DNA from: Alkalihalobacterium alkalinitrilicum
Lineage (GTDB): Bacteria; Bacillota; Bacilli; Bacillales; Bacillaceae_F
DNA length: 64,000 nt
NCBI RefSeq assembly: GCF_002019605.1
Contig: NZ_KV917368.1
Location: 5,444,548-5,508,547, forward strand
Direction of reading: 5' to 3'
Below, in pieces: positions 1 to 9,373 of this stretch. Made by a program: the position numbers and the translations under genes. Each line of letters begins with the position of its first letter. The stretch's first letter is position 1. The notes beneath the pieces are model-generated. The model did no database searches. It was not told the DNA's origin and saw only the letters and a program-made list of their open reading frames with translations.

Positions 1-1
1 A

Positions 2-217
2 CATTTATTACTCGTTTCTGGAACTGGAGAAGTGATTGAGCCAGACGATGGGGTATTAGCAATCGGCTCAGGTGGTAATTATGCTCTTTCAGCTGGTCGT
101 GCGTTGAAAAAGCACGCACCACAACTTTCGGCAAAAGAGATTGCGATGGCTGCACTTGAAACAGCAGGCGATATTTGTGTGTACACGAATAAACAAATTG
201 TCATCGAAGAGCTATAA
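2..217 (+). CDS. hslV: ATP-dependent protease peptidase subunit HslV (ClpQ), 3' end only
   Basis: C-terminal part (about 71 residues) of the HslV/ClpQ proteolytic subunit, a double-ring chamber that works with the HslU ATPase. The window begins inside the gene; the frame is open from base 2, so the GTG at 32 is an internal valine, not a start. The segment with [15 protein letters not shown] and the end [11 protein letters not shown] are typical of the family's C-terminus, which docks into HslU. The N-terminal catalytic residue lies outside the window. hslU follows after 26 bases, as in the Bacillus codV-hslV-hslU-codY operon. Confidence 0.95.
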   Translation, partial: HLLLVSGTGEVIEPDDGVLAIGSGGNYALSAGRALKKHAPQLSAKEIAMAALETAGDICVYTNKQIVIEEL

Positions 218-243
218 AAACTTTGAGAGCGGAGGATGTTGAG

Positions 244-1638
244 ATGCAAAATAACTTAACGCCAAGACAAATTGTTGAACGTTTAAACCAATACATTGTA
301 GGTCAAGAATCAGCGAAGAAATCAGTAGCCGTTGCCCTAAGAAACCGTTATCGTCGTAGTTTACTCGATGAAAAACTACGAGATGAGGTAACGCCAAAAA
401 ATATTTTAATGATTGGGCCTACAGGTGTAGGGAAAACTGAAATTGCTCGTCGACTTGCTAAATTAGTAGGTGCTCCTTTTGTAAAAGTAGAAGCAACAAA
501 ATTTACTGAAGTAGGTTATGTTGGACGAGATGTAGAGTCAATGGTTCGTGACTTAGTGGATACGTCTATTCGGATTGTAAAAGAAGAAAAGATGAATAGT
601 GTCCGTGATAAAGCAGAAGAACAAGCCAACCAAAGAATTGTGGATTTACTTGTACCTTCAGCTAAAAAGCAAACACAATACAAAAATCCACTAGAAATGC
701 TCTTCGGTAATCAAGGACAACCTGTCCAAGATACGAACGAGTCATCTGAAAGTCAGGATATTCAACAAAAAAGACGACAAACAGCTCACAAATTAGCGTT
801 AGGTGAACTTGAAGATCATATTATAACGATAGATGTAGAGGAGCAAACATCAGGATTCCTCGATATGTTCCAAGGATCTGGCATGGAACAGATGGGTATT
901 AACATGCAAGATATGTTAGGTAATATGATGCCGAAAAAGAAAAAGAAACGGCGCTTAACTGTGAAAGAAGCACGAAAATATCTTCTTGAAGAAGAAGCTC
1001 AAAAACTTATTGATATGGATGAAGTTAATCAAGAAGCGGTTTCAAAAGCAGAACAACTGGGTATTATCTTTATAGATGAGATTGATAAAATTGCTGGCAA
1101 AAGTCAGAATAGTGCTGATGTATCTCGTGAAGGGGTGCAACGTGACATTCTTCCTATCGTTGAAGGCTCGACCATTGTTACAAAATACGGACCTGTAAAA
1201 ACAGATCATATTTTATTTGTTGGTGCAGGTGCATTTCATATGGCAAAGCCTTCTGATCTAATTCCTGAACTACAAGGACGTTTTCCGATCCGAGTTGAGC
1301 TTTCAAATTTATCAATTAATGATTTCGTAAGAATTTTAGTGGAGCCAGATACTGCTTTAATTAAACAATATACTGCTTTATTAGAAACAGAAGGTATAAA
1401 AGTAAAGTTTTCTGACGAAGCTATTCATAAGATTGCGACAATTGCAACAGATGTTAATCAAGATACAGAGAATATTGGTGCAAGGAGATTGCATACGCTT
1501 TTAGAAAAATTATTAGAAGATTTATCATTTGAAGCACCTGATATTACACTAGAAGAGATTGTTATTACACCAGCTTATGTTGAAGAAAAGTTAGCAACGA
1601 TCGCAAAAAATAGAGATTTAAGCCAATATATATTATAG
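244..1638 (+). CDS. hslU: HslU (ClpY) ATPase subunit of the HslUV protease
   Basis: AAA+ unfoldase that feeds substrates to HslV; 464 residues, normal length. Walker A GPTGVGKT lies at about residues 58-65 and Walker B in IIFIDEIDK. The region between them (about 110-250) is the family-specific intermediate domain. The arginine-finger part reads [12 protein letters not shown], and the end DLSQYIL is the conserved tail that activates HslV. The ATG at 244 is chosen over an in-frame upstream TTG (223) because GGAGG lies at 231-235 with 8-base spacing and the family starts near here. Cotranscribed with hslV and codY. Confidence 0.97.
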   Translation: MQNNLTPRQIVERLNQYIVGQESAKKSVAVALRNRYRRSLLDEKLRDEVTPKNILMIGPTGVGKTEIARRLAKLVGAPFVKVEATKFTEVGYVGRDVESMVRDLVDTSIRIVKEEKMNSVRDKAEEQANQRIVDLLVPSAKKQTQYKNPLEMLFGNQGQPVQDTNESSESQDIQQKRRQTAHKLALGELEDHIITIDVEEQTSGFLDMFQGSGMEQMGINMQDMLGNMMPKKKKKRRLTVKEARKYLLEEEAQKLIDMDEVNQEAVSKAEQLGIIFIDEIDKIAGKSQNSADVSREGVQRDILPIVEGSTIVTKYGPVKTDHILFVGAGAFHMAKPSDLIPELQGRFPIRVELSNLSINDFVRILVEPDTALIKQYTALLETEGIKVKFSDEAIHKIATIATDVNQDTENIGARRLHTLLEKLLEDLSFEAPDITLEEIVITPAYVEEKLATIAKNRDLSQYIL

Positions 1639-1663
1639 TATGGATTTTTTAGGAGGAAAAGGA

Positions 1664-2443
1664 ATGGATTTACTAACAAGAACGAGAAAGATTAATGAGA
1701 TGCTACAAAAGTCAGGAGGTCAACACGTTAACTTTAAAGATATGGCTGAAACCTTACGCGATGTAATTGAAGCAAATATTTTTGTTGTAAGCCGTCGTGG
1801 GAAGTTACTCGGTTTTTCTATCAAACAAGAGATTGAAAACGAACGAATGAAAAAAATGTTAGAAGAACGACAATTTCCTGAAGAGTACACGTCTAACTTA
1901 TTCAAACTAGAAGAAACGAGTGCGAACCTCGATATTGGTAGTGAATACACAGCGTTTCCAGTTGAGAATAAAGACTTATTCGGATCGGGCTTAACAACTA
2001 TCGTGCCCATTTTAGGCGGTGGCCAAAGATTAGGGACTCTAGTATTAGCGAGATTAAGCAAGTCATTTGATGATGATGATTTAATCTTAGCAGAATATGG
2101 AGCTACGGTAGTTGGAATGGAAATTCTTCATGAAAAAACGCAGGAAATTGAAGAAGAAGCGCGTAGTAAAGCAGTTGTACAAATGGCTATTAGTTCACTA
2201 TCATACAGTGAGTTAGAAGCGGTAGAACATATTTTTGAAGAGCTAGAAGGCAAAGAAGGTTTACTCGTAGCTAGTAAAATTGCAGACCGAGTTGGAATAA
2301 CACGTTCTGTAATTGTAAATGCATTACGTAAACTTGAAAGTGCTGGTGTAATCGAATCGCGATCACTCGGTATGAAGGGGACTTATATTAAAGTACTAAA
2401 CGACAAGTTTCTAGCTGAGTTAGATAAGATTAAACAAGGCTAA
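1664..2443 (+). CDS. codY: GTP- and branched-chain-amino-acid-sensing global repressor CodY
   Basis: CodY represses stationary-phase, nitrogen and, in B. subtilis, motility genes when isoleucine/leucine/valine and GTP are plentiful. The 259-residue product equals the usual length. The N-terminal GAF ligand-binding domain is followed by a C-terminal winged helix-turn-helix (about 200-250, with [15 protein letters not shown]). The start is ATG 1664 ([15 protein letters not shown]), preceded by AGGAGG at 1651-1656; an upstream in-frame ATG at 1640 would place the Shine-Dalgarno inside the gene. Last gene of the hslVU operon, closed by a terminator 75 bases on. Its position next to the fla/che operon is conserved in Bacillus. 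Confidence 0.98.
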   Translation: MDLLTRTRKINEMLQKSGGQHVNFKDMAETLRDVIEANIFVVSRRGKLLGFSIKQEIENERMKKMLEERQFPEEYTSNLFKLEETSANLDIGSEYTAFPVENKDLFGSGLTTIVPILGGGQRLGTLVLARLSKSFDDDDLILAEYGATVVGMEILHEKTQEIEEEARSKAVVQMAISSLSYSELEAVEHIFEELEGKEGLLVASKIADRVGITRSVIVNALRKLESAGVIESRSLGMKGTYIKVLNDKFLAELDKIKQG

Positions 2444-2517
2444 TACAACAGTTCATATTTAACTTGTTACAGGAATTAAATATATAACCTTTAGATTTTA
2501 GAGGGTTGTATAATACT

Positions 2518-2560
2518 AAAGAGGTCAATTTCAATTTGAAATGACCTCTTTTTCTTTTTT
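2518..2560 (+). terminator. Intrinsic terminator after codY
   Basis: A 15-bp hairpin with one bulged A (5' arm 2518-2533, loop 2534-2536, 3' arm 2537-2551) is followed by a T-rich tract to 2560. It separates the hslVU-codY operon from the flagellar operon. Confidence 0.9.
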
Positions 2561-2980
2561 TATTAAGGAGAGTAACATTTTTTAGTAAAATCCTACAGAT
2601 TAATTTATTAGAAAAAATAAATTATTATATTTCATCACTAATATTATCAAGGGTTTGTAGAGTGAAAAATTTATTACGTCTTTTTAATTAGGAAATAGTA
2701 GGATTAAACTAAGTGACAATACCGTAAATACATTAAAAGGAAACAATAAAAACACTTTTTTTTACTTAATTTATATTATACTATACATAGTGTTACACAA
2801 TTCGACATTGGAAGTTCCTGAAATGAAGCTTTAATAGGACTTTAGGACCATCGGGATGCAGGACTTTTTAATCCATTCCGACAAAAATTAATTGATTATT
2901 AGACATTTACTTTAAGATCTAATACAATTTATTAGCAGGATTAACCAATTATCGCGAATTTACGACAAGGAGCGACTAAA
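2561..2980 (+). promoter_or_regulatory. Long upstream region of the fla/che operon
   Basis: The 420 bases between the codY terminator and flgB hold no gene. The region is AT-rich; the best -10-like strings (TATACT 2777-2782, TATACA 2782-2787) lack a good -35, and I found no convincing sigma-D box. From about 2805 to 2880 the sequence becomes less AT-rich, carries three AGGA motifs (within TAGGACT, TAGGACC and CAGGACT) and partial complementarity between the TTCCTG near 2815 and the later CAGGA, suggesting a structured leader. In B. subtilis this interval holds the sigma-A and sigma-D promoters of the operon; presence here is inferred from context only. Confidence 0.45.
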
Positions 2981-3382
2981 ATGAACTTATTTACAAATCT
3001 TTCTTTTAGTACGCTGGAGAAGGCATTAGATGGTGCTGCATTAAGACAGAGAACAATCTCTCATAATATAGCAAATGTGGATACACCAAATTACAAGACG
3101 AAAAAAGTGAACTTTCAGCACACGTTAGATCAAGCAGTTTCGCAAAATTCATTTAACGCTATACGAACGGACAATAGGCATATGAATTTTAGCACAGGTA
3201 AACAAAGAGAGGCCTACGTTACTAGTGTGAACAATACAATGTACAATCATAATTTGAATAATGTGGATATTGATAAAGAAATGTCGGCTCTTGCAGAAAA
3301 CCAAATCTATTATAATGCACTAATTGACCGGTTAAATGGTAGATTTAATAGTCTTCAAACTGTAATAAAAGGTGGGAAATAA
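2981..3382 (+). CDS. flgB: Flagellar proximal rod protein FlgB
   Basis: Rod subunit exported by the flagellar type III apparatus and assembled above the MS ring with FlgC, FliE and other rod proteins. The 133 residues contain the rod/hook family motif SHNIANVDTPNYK near the N-terminus (about 27-39) and a C-terminal helix (about 100-128) for coiled assembly. ATG 2981 has AAGGAG about 10 bases upstream. First gene of the 27-kb fla/che operon; flgC follows after two bases. Confidence 0.97.
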   Translation: MNLFTNLSFSTLEKALDGAALRQRTISHNIANVDTPNYKTKKVNFQHTLDQAVSQNSFNAIRTDNRHMNFSTGKQREAYVTSVNNTMYNHNLNNVDIDKEMSALAENQIYYNALIDRLNGRFNSLQTVIKGGK

Positions 3383-3384
3383 AC

Positions 3385-3837
3385 GTGACGATTTTCAATG
3401 GGTTTAATGCTTCGGCATCAGCGTTAACTGCACAACGGTTACGTATGGATGTTATATCAGCGAATATGGCTAATGCTGAAACTACACGTGCGAATTTTGT
3501 AGATGGAGAGTGGCAACCATATCAACGTAAAATGGTTGTAATGCAGCCTAATCAACAAGATTTTTCTAGTTATTTAAATATGGCTATGAAACAAACGAAT
3601 AATCCAGGTGAAGGAGTGAAAGTATCCCGCATTATCGAGGACCAGACACCCTTTAAATTGATGTACCAACCGGAACATCCTGATGCTGATGAAATTGGTT
3701 ATGTAAAATTACCTAATGTTGACCCTTTACGAGAGATGGTTGATTTAATGAGTGCAACTCGTTCGTATGAAGCGAACGTAACTACTTTAAATGCAACGAA
3801 AAATATGTTAATGAAAGCATTAGAAATAGGTAGATAA
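3385..3837 (+). CDS. flgC: Flagellar proximal rod protein FlgC
   Basis: Rod subunit, 150 residues, usual length. The N-terminal helix with RLRMDVISANMANAET is the flagellar rod/hook family signature and the C-terminal segment MVDLMSATRSYEANV is the matching helix. The start is GTG with a GGTGGG Shine-Dalgarno overlapping the flgB end, consistent with translational coupling. Sits between flgB and fliE as in B. subtilis. Confidence 0.97.
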   Translation: MTIFNGFNASASALTAQRLRMDVISANMANAETTRANFVDGEWQPYQRKMVVMQPNQQDFSSYLNMAMKQTNNPGEGVKVSRIIEDQTPFKLMYQPEHPDADEIGYVKLPNVDPLREMVDLMSATRSYEANVTTLNATKNMLMKALEIGR

Positions 3838-3851
3838 GGAAGGTAACGAAA

Positions 3852-4160
3852 ATGGAATTGAATAAAATAAGTTCACCATTTACGATTCAACGACAGCCGA
3901 TAGAAACACAAGTGGTTAAAAAAACACCTGCAGTAGCACAGAATGAGTTTAAGGCAGCCCTCAGCGACGCAATAAAAAATGTTAATGCAGCTCAAAATGA
4001 ATCTTCAGAAGCCACGTTACGACTTGCTAGAGGTGAAGCAGATAATCTTCATGAAGTCATGATTTTAGGACAAAAAGCTAGCATTACATTACAAGCAACT
4101 GTGGAAGTTCGTAATAAAGTAATCGAAGCATATCAAGAAATCATGCGAATGCAAGTGTAA
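3852..4160 (+). CDS. fliE: Flagellar hook-basal body protein FliE
   Basis: Small (102 aa) protein linking the MS ring (FliF) to the rod and needed early for export. The C-terminal half with GEADNLHEVMILGQKASITLQ is the conserved FliE core; the N-terminus is variable and likely unfolded before export. ATG is preceded by AAGGAAGG. Follows flgC by 14 bases. Confidence 0.95.
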   Translation: MELNKISSPFTIQRQPIETQVVKKTPAVAQNEFKAALSDAIKNVNAAQNESSEATLRLARGEADNLHEVMILGQKASITLQATVEVRNKVIEAYQEIMRMQV

Positions 4161-4197
4161 CAAAATGATGGTTTACGTCGTATAGGTGGGAGGGCAC

Positions 4198-5778
4198 ATG
4201 AACGAAAAGCTTGTACAATACAAAGAAAAAGGAACATCGTTTTGGAAAGAGCGTACTAGTGCCCAAAAGGGTATTATTGTCGGCTCTATTTTACTGTTAA
4301 TTACTATGCTAATATTATTAACTATTTTTGGAACAAAATCAAGTTTTGTTCCACTTTATAGCAATTTAACAGTTCAAGAAACAGGGCAAATTAAAGAAAC
4401 GTTAGATGCTAGAGGAATCGCATCTGAGATTTCAGATAATGGAACTACAATTAGTGTTCCAGACACGATGGTTGACACATTAAAGGTGGAGTTAGCTGCT
4501 GAAGGAATTCCAAGAAGTGGTAGTATTGATTATGGATTTTTTAGAGACCGAATGGGTATCGGTATAACTGATAATGAATTTTCCCTTATGGAAAGAGCAG
4601 CAGTTCAAACTGAGCTAGGAAATTTAATCCGGAATATTGATGGTGTAAATGGTGCCAATGTCATGATAACTTTACCTGAGGAACGAATTTGGGTTTCTGA
4701 TGAATTAATGACAGCATCAGCATCGATTGTTATAAATACAGCTCCTGGATACCAACTTGAGCCGAGGCAAATTCGTGCTCTATACCATCTAGTTTCAAAG
4801 AGTGTACCAAACCTTCCTGTAGATAATATCGTCATCATGAACCAAATGTTTGAGCATTATGAGTATAGAGATGAAAATTCCCAAGATTATTCAACAATGA
4901 CAGCTTATGAACATCAAAGAAAAATTAAACAAGACATTGAAAGAGATTTACAACGACAATTAACGCAAATGCTCGGTACGATGATGGGCCGTGATAGTGT
5001 ATTAGTCTCTGTAACGACAGACATTGATTTCACTCAAGAAAATCGCCAAGAAGAGATCGTTACACCAGTTAATGAAGAAAATATGGAAGGTCTTGCTGTT
5101 AGTATTGAAAGGATAACTGAAACGTACGAAGGCGAAGATGTTCCTGAAGGTGGAGTAGCTGGTACAGGAGAAGCGATACCAGGTTATCCAGGTGTTGTTG
5201 GTGGTGGAAATGGATCTTATGAAAGAATTGAAGAACGAGTCAATAATGATGTAAATCGAATTCGCCGTGATATCGTCGAGAGTCCTTATAAAATTCGCGA
5301 TTTAGGAATTCAAGTGATGGTTGAGCCTCCTGATGGTGAAGACGAATTACCAATTGAACGTCTTAATGATATACAGCAAATATTAAGTACGATCGTCCGC
5401 ACAAGTATCGATGGGAACTTGGCAATGCAACTTACACCTGAAGAAATTAACGAGAAGATTTTTGTCTCTTCACAGCAGTTTGCAGGAAAAGTTGAAATTG
5501 AAGCTATTCCAGAACAAACGGTACCCAATTGGTTATATGTTATTGGTGGTATATTAGTTGCTATTATTATTCTATTAATCTTCTTATTGTTTAGAAAGAA
5601 GAAGCAGAGTGAAGAAGAGGAAGAAGTAATTGAAGAGGCTGTAAGTAATGAGATTCCCGATTTACCAAATGAAGATGATAGTATATCAGCTACAAAACGA
5701 AAACAGCTTGAAAGAATGGCAAGAGAAAAACCAGATGAATTCGCCAAGCTTATTAGAACATGGCTGGCAGATGACTAA
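4198..5778 (+). CDS. fliF: Flagellar MS-ring protein FliF
   Basis: Integral membrane protein forming the MS ring, the base on which the C-ring and export gate assemble. 526 residues with two membrane spans (about 25-47 and 445-466) flanking the extracellular ring-building motifs, and a charged cytoplasmic tail (about 467-526) that binds FliG. The periplasmic-side domain contains the YscJ-like region (VPLYSNLTVQETGQI onward) and a Gly/Pro-rich insert near 320-345. ATG 4198 is preferred to a GTG at 4186 because that GTG lies within the Shine-Dalgarno GGTGGGAGG. fliG follows after 12 bases. Confidence 0.97.
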   Translation: MNEKLVQYKEKGTSFWKERTSAQKGIIVGSILLLITMLILLTIFGTKSSFVPLYSNLTVQETGQIKETLDARGIASEISDNGTTISVPDTMVDTLKVELAAEGIPRSGSIDYGFFRDRMGIGITDNEFSLMERAAVQTELGNLIRNIDGVNGANVMITLPEERIWVSDELMTASASIVINTAPGYQLEPRQIRALYHLVSKSVPNLPVDNIVIMNQMFEHYEYRDENSQDYSTMTAYEHQRKIKQDIERDLQRQLTQMLGTMMGRDSVLVSVTTDIDFTQENRQEEIVTPVNEENMEGLAVSIERITETYEGEDVPEGGVAGTGEAIPGYPGVVGGGNGSYERIEERVNNDVNRIRRDIVESPYKIRDLGIQVMVEPPDGEDELPIERLNDIQQILSTIVRTSIDGNLAMQLTPEEINEKIFVSSQQFAGKVEIEAIPEQTVPNWLYVIGGILVAIIILLIFLLFRKKKQSEEEEEVIEEAVSNEIPDLPNEDDSISATKRKQLERMAREKPDEFAKLIRTWLADD

Positions 5779-5790
5779 GAGGGTGATCGT

Positions 5791-6807
5791 GTGAGTGTGA
5801 CAAAAAAAGGAAGCTTAACAGGACGTCAGAAAGCTGCTACCCTCCTTATTTCTCTAGGACCAGATGTGTCTGCCCAAGTGTATAAACATTTAACAGAAGA
5901 AGAAATAGAGAAGTTAACGTTGGAAATTGCTAATGTAAGAAAAGTAGATAGTTCTTTAAAAGAAGAAATCCTTGATCAATTTCACCAATTAGCAATGGCT
6001 CAAGACTACATCGCACAAGGTGGGATTGGGTATGCAAAAAGTGTCCTAGAGAAAGCGTTAGGAGAAGCGGAGGCGATGGAAATTATTAATCGCCTAACAT
6101 CAACTTTACAAGTTCGGCCATTTGATTTTGCAAGAAAAGCCGACCCTTCACAAATCTTAAATTTTATTCAAAATGAGCATCCGCAAACGATTGCACTTAT
6201 CCTATCTTATTTAGATTCAGTACAAGCAGCGCAAATATTGTCTGAATTACCACAAGAAGTTCAGGCAGATGTAGCGAAGAGAATAGCACTCATGGATAGC
6301 ACTTCACCTGAGATTGTCAACGAAGTGGAAAGTATTTTAGAACAGAAACTATCTGCAACTGTGACACAGGATTATACAGCTGCTGGTGGTATTGAAGCGG
6401 TTGTTGAAGTGTTAAATAGTGTCGACAGAAGTACGGAACGTACAATTCTTGATGCACTTGAAATTCAAGATCCAGAACTTGCTGAGGAAATTAAGAAGAG
6501 GATGTTTGTCTTTGAAGACATTGTTACTTTAGATAATCGTTCTATTCAAAGAGTCATTCGAGATGTTGAAAATGAAGATCTACAACTGTCTCTAAAAGTC
6601 GCAAGTGATGAAGTTAAAGATATTATTTTTACGAATATGTCTCAACGAATGGCTGAAACATTCAAAGAGGAAATGGAGTTTATGGGTCCAGTTCGTTTAC
6701 GTGATGTAGAAGAAGCTCAATCTCGAATTGTCGCGGTTATTCGTCGACTTGAAGAAGCAGGCGAAATTGTTATAGCACGTGGCGGAGGAGATGATATTAT
6801 TGTCTAA
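5791..6807 (+). CDS. fliG: Flagellar motor switch protein FliG
   Basis: C-ring protein that couples stator motion to rotation and sets rotation direction with FliM and FliY. 338 residues: N-terminal domain binding FliF, middle armadillo-like domain with the EHPQTIALILSYL region, and C-terminal torque domain with alternating charged residues (ILDALEIQDPELAEEIKKRM). GTG start with GAGGGTGAT about 6 bases upstream. Its end overlaps the start of fliH by 8 bases. Confidence 0.97.
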   Translation: MSVTKKGSLTGRQKAATLLISLGPDVSAQVYKHLTEEEIEKLTLEIANVRKVDSSLKEEILDQFHQLAMAQDYIAQGGIGYAKSVLEKALGEAEAMEIINRLTSTLQVRPFDFARKADPSQILNFIQNEHPQTIALILSYLDSVQAAQILSELPQEVQADVAKRIALMDSTSPEIVNEVESILEQKLSATVTQDYTAAGGIEAVVEVLNSVDRSTERTILDALEIQDPELAEEIKKRMFVFEDIVTLDNRSIQRVIRDVENEDLQLSLKVASDEVKDIIFTNMSQRMAETFKEEMEFMGPVRLRDVEEAQSRIVAVIRRLEEAGEIVIARGGGDDIIV

Positions 6808-7612
6808 AATAATTAAATCCTCTTATGCTAGTCCAGAAAGCAATGGATCGAAAACAATTGCAATTAAGAAAATTAATCTTTCGGATACGAATGAAGGTCT
6901 TTTTCCTGATGGAGAACCCGATACATCAAATGGAGATCATCCAGATTTTCAAACGGAAGAACAAGCAAGGCAGCTTATTGAACAAGCTGAACAACAGGCA
7001 CAATTGATAATACAACAGGCCGAAAACGCAGCAAACCAAGGTCGTGACGAAATAGAATTGGAGAGACAACACGTATATAATGAGCTCGAACAATTAAAGG
7101 AACAAACAAGACAACAAGGGTACGAGGATGGTTTTCAGCAAGGGTTAGAAGCAGGGGAATTACAGTATCGCGAAACTATCGAGCAAGCCATTCAGATAAT
7201 AGAAGCTTCGAAAAAAGATTACCATGAGGTTATTGAACAAGCTCAGCCCACCATTATTGATTTAGCATTTACGATTTCACAGAAAATTATTGGTAATGCG
7301 GTTCGTAACGAGGAGGAAGCGTGGTTAACACTTGTTAAAGAAGCTATTCTAGAAGTCAGAGACCAGGATGAAGTAAAAGTGTATGTTCATCCTGATTGGT
7401 ACGAACGTACACTATATCATAAAAGTGAATTGTTGAGCCTCCTAAGTCATACAGAGCAATTATTTATATACCCTGATTTACAGTTACAAGAAAATGGATG
7501 TGTCATTGAAACGTCCTATGGGCGTATTGATGCAAGCATGGACAGCCAATTAACAGAACTTAAACATTTACTCCACGAAAAATTGAAGGAGGGGAAGCAT
7601 GGAAGCACGTGA
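6800..7612 (+). CDS. fliH: Flagellar assembly protein FliH, regulator of the export ATPase
   Basis: Peripheral export-apparatus protein that dimerises, binds the FliI ATPase and links it to the C-ring. About 270 residues: a long Gln/Glu-rich coiled coil (about 55-135) and a C-terminal domain similar to V-/F-ATPase peripheral stalk (DLAFTISQKIIGNAV onward). I choose the TTG at 6800 (reading M-SKIIKSS) because GGAGGAG at 6784-6790 gives good spacing, whereas the upstream in-frame ATG 6791 abuts it. It overlaps fliG by 8 bases and fliI by 14. Confidence 0.93.
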   Translation: MSKIIKSSYASPESNGSKTIAIKKINLSDTNEGLFPDGEPDTSNGDHPDFQTEEQARQLIEQAEQQAQLIIQQAENAANQGRDEIELERQHVYNELEQLKEQTRQQGYEDGFQQGLEAGELQYRETIEQAIQIIEASKKDYHEVIEQAQPTIIDLAFTISQKIIGNAVRNEEEAWLTLVKEAILEVRDQDEVKVYVHPDWYERTLYHKSELLSLLSHTEQLFIYPDLQLQENGCVIETSYGRIDASMDSQLTELKHLLHEKLKEGKHGST

Positions 7613-8915
7613 TTTAATTAATGTTGTTCCCCACCTGAACTCATATAAGTGGTATGGGAAGGTAACTAGAGTAGTCGGTTTAATGATTGAGTCAAAAGGT
7701 CCACAAGCGTCGATAGGAGACCTGTGTTATATTCATCTAGGAAAATTGCAAAAAACGAAAGTTATGGCTGAAGTCGTCGGTTTCCGAGAAGAACATGTTT
7801 TACTTATGCCTATTAATGGTACAGGTGAAATATCACCAGGAAGTTTAGTGGAAGCCACAAGACATCCGCTGCAAATAAAAGTCGGATCTGGTTTAATTGG
7901 AAAAATTATTGATGGTTGTGGTCAACCGCTTGATCGCTCCCCTTTACCAGATGGATTATCATCTTTCCCTACGGATAACGACCCACCAAATCCGTTAGAA
8001 AGACCAAGAATTACAGAACCGATGAGTATCGGTATACGGTCAATTGATAGTGTCTTAACAGTCGGAAAAGGTCAGAGAGTTGGTATTTTTGCTGGTAGTG
8101 GTGTTGGTAAAAGTACGCTATTATCGATGATCATAAAAAACTCTGATGCGGACCTAAATATAATAGCGCTGATCGGAGAACGTGGACGAGAAGTTAGAGA
8201 TTTTATAGAGCGGGATTTAGGTGAAGAAGGGCTTAAAAAAAGTATTGTAGTAGTTGCTACATCAGATCAACCTGCATTAATGAGAGTTAAAGGCGCAATG
8301 ACCGCTACGGCAATTGCAGAATATTTTCGTAACCAAGGAATGCATGTTAATTTAATGATGGATTCGGTTACGCGATTTGCAATGGCACAGCGGGAAATTG
8401 GATTGGCTGTTGGGGAACCACCGACGACAAAAGGTTATACACCATCAGTCTTTGCCATGTTACCTAGACTATTAGAGCGTTCTGGTACGAGTGCAAACGG
8501 TTCAATAACTGCTTTTTATACCGTGCTTGTGGATGGTGACGATTTAAATGAACCCATTTCGGATGCTGTTCGTGGAATATTGGACGGGCATTTTGTCTTA
8601 GACCGAAAATTAGCTAACAAGGGACAATTTCCAGCTATTAATGTCTTAAAAAGCGTTAGTCGTGTAATGCATGATATTGTATCACAAAATCATCTCGTTG
8701 CTGCTGAACGGTTAAGGACTCTGTTATCTACTTACTATGAATCAGAAGATTTGATTAATATTGGTGCATATAAAAGAGGTTCATCAAGAGAAGTAGATTT
8801 AGCGATCCAAGCATATCCAAACATTATTTCTTTTTTGAAACAGGGAATTAAAGAAGACAGTAATTTAGTAAAGGCAGTGACCATGCTACAAGAACAGATT
8901 GGGAAAGGTGAATAG
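7599..8915 (+). CDS. fliI: Flagellum-specific ATPase FliI
   Basis: Cytoplasmic ATPase of the flagellar type III export apparatus, homologous to F1-beta; forms a hexamer and releases substrate-chaperone complexes. 438 residues, normal length. Walker A AGSGVGKST is at about 165-173; the GERGREVRDFIERDLG stretch and VNLMMDSVTRFAMAQREI (Walker B and signature) follow. ATG has AAGGAGGGG upstream inside fliH, so translation is likely coupled. Confidence 0.98.
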   Translation: MEARDLINVVPHLNSYKWYGKVTRVVGLMIESKGPQASIGDLCYIHLGKLQKTKVMAEVVGFREEHVLLMPINGTGEISPGSLVEATRHPLQIKVGSGLIGKIIDGCGQPLDRSPLPDGLSSFPTDNDPPNPLERPRITEPMSIGIRSIDSVLTVGKGQRVGIFAGSGVGKSTLLSMIIKNSDADLNIIALIGERGREVRDFIERDLGEEGLKKSIVVVATSDQPALMRVKGAMTATAIAEYFRNQGMHVNLMMDSVTRFAMAQREIGLAVGEPPTTKGYTPSVFAMLPRLLERSGTSANGSITAFYTVLVDGDDLNEPISDAVRGILDGHFVLDRKLANKGQFPAINVLKSVSRVMHDIVSQNHLVAAERLRTLLSTYYESEDLINIGAYKRGSSREVDLAIQAYPNIISFLKQGIKEDSNLVKAVTMLQEQIGKGE

Positions 8916-8919
8916 TGTT

Positions 8920-9357
8920 ATGTCGTTCCGCTACACTCTCCAAAAAGTACTTGATATAAAAGACAGAGAAAAAAAAACGTCAGAAAATGAATATAACAAG
9001 GCAACAAAACAATTTGAAGAGATGGCAACGAGACTTTATGATCTATTAAAGAAAAAAGAAGACTTAGAATCTAGTTGTCAACAACAAATGAATCAAGGAA
9101 TTCCGATTCATCAATTACAACAACATCAAACCCTTTTGATGCGTTTAAATGTCGATATTGATAGGCAACAACAGTCAACGAACTTAGCGCGTAATATCAT
9201 GTATCAAAAGCAAGAAGATTTTGTTGAAGCTTCAATTGAATTAAAAAAGTATGAAAAGATGAAAGAAATTAGGTATGAAGAGTATATCGAAGAACAAAAA
9301 AGGATGGACAATATGCGGATGGATGAAATTTCTTTACAGCTATATGTAAACCGCTAA
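8920..9357 (+). CDS. fliJ: Flagellar export chaperone FliJ
   Basis: Coiled-coil protein (145 aa) that fits into the FliI ring, like the F1 gamma subunit, and engages FlhA. The whole chain is charged and helical, starting MSFRYTLQKVLDIKDR, a typical FliJ N-terminus. ATG 8920 is chosen over an in-frame TTG at 8899; AAAGGTG lies about 9 bases upstream. Starts 4 bases after fliI. Confidence 0.92.
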   Translation: MSFRYTLQKVLDIKDREKKTSENEYNKATKQFEEMATRLYDLLKKKEDLESSCQQQMNQGIPIHQLQQHQTLLMRLNVDIDRQQQSTNLARNIMYQKQEDFVEASIELKKYEKMKEIRYEEYIEEQKRMDNMRMDEISLQLYVNR

Positions 9358-9373
9358 AAACAAGGTGAAGCTA

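Noticed and set aside
1720..2061. 113-codon open frame on the minus strand inside codY
   Set aside because: Lies fully within a well-identified gene, with no ribosome site or recognisable product; the same holds for other minus-strand frames such as 5310-5747, 16034-16324 and 45601-46086.
2600..2660. CodY box (AATTTTCWGAAAATT) before flgB
   Set aside because: AT-rich strings such as AATTTATTAGAAAAA match only partly; no convincing 15-base palindrome.
2800..2890. Cyclic di-GMP or similar riboswitch in the flgB leader
   Set aside because: None of the conserved GEMM motifs (such as GCACAGGGCAAACC) is present.
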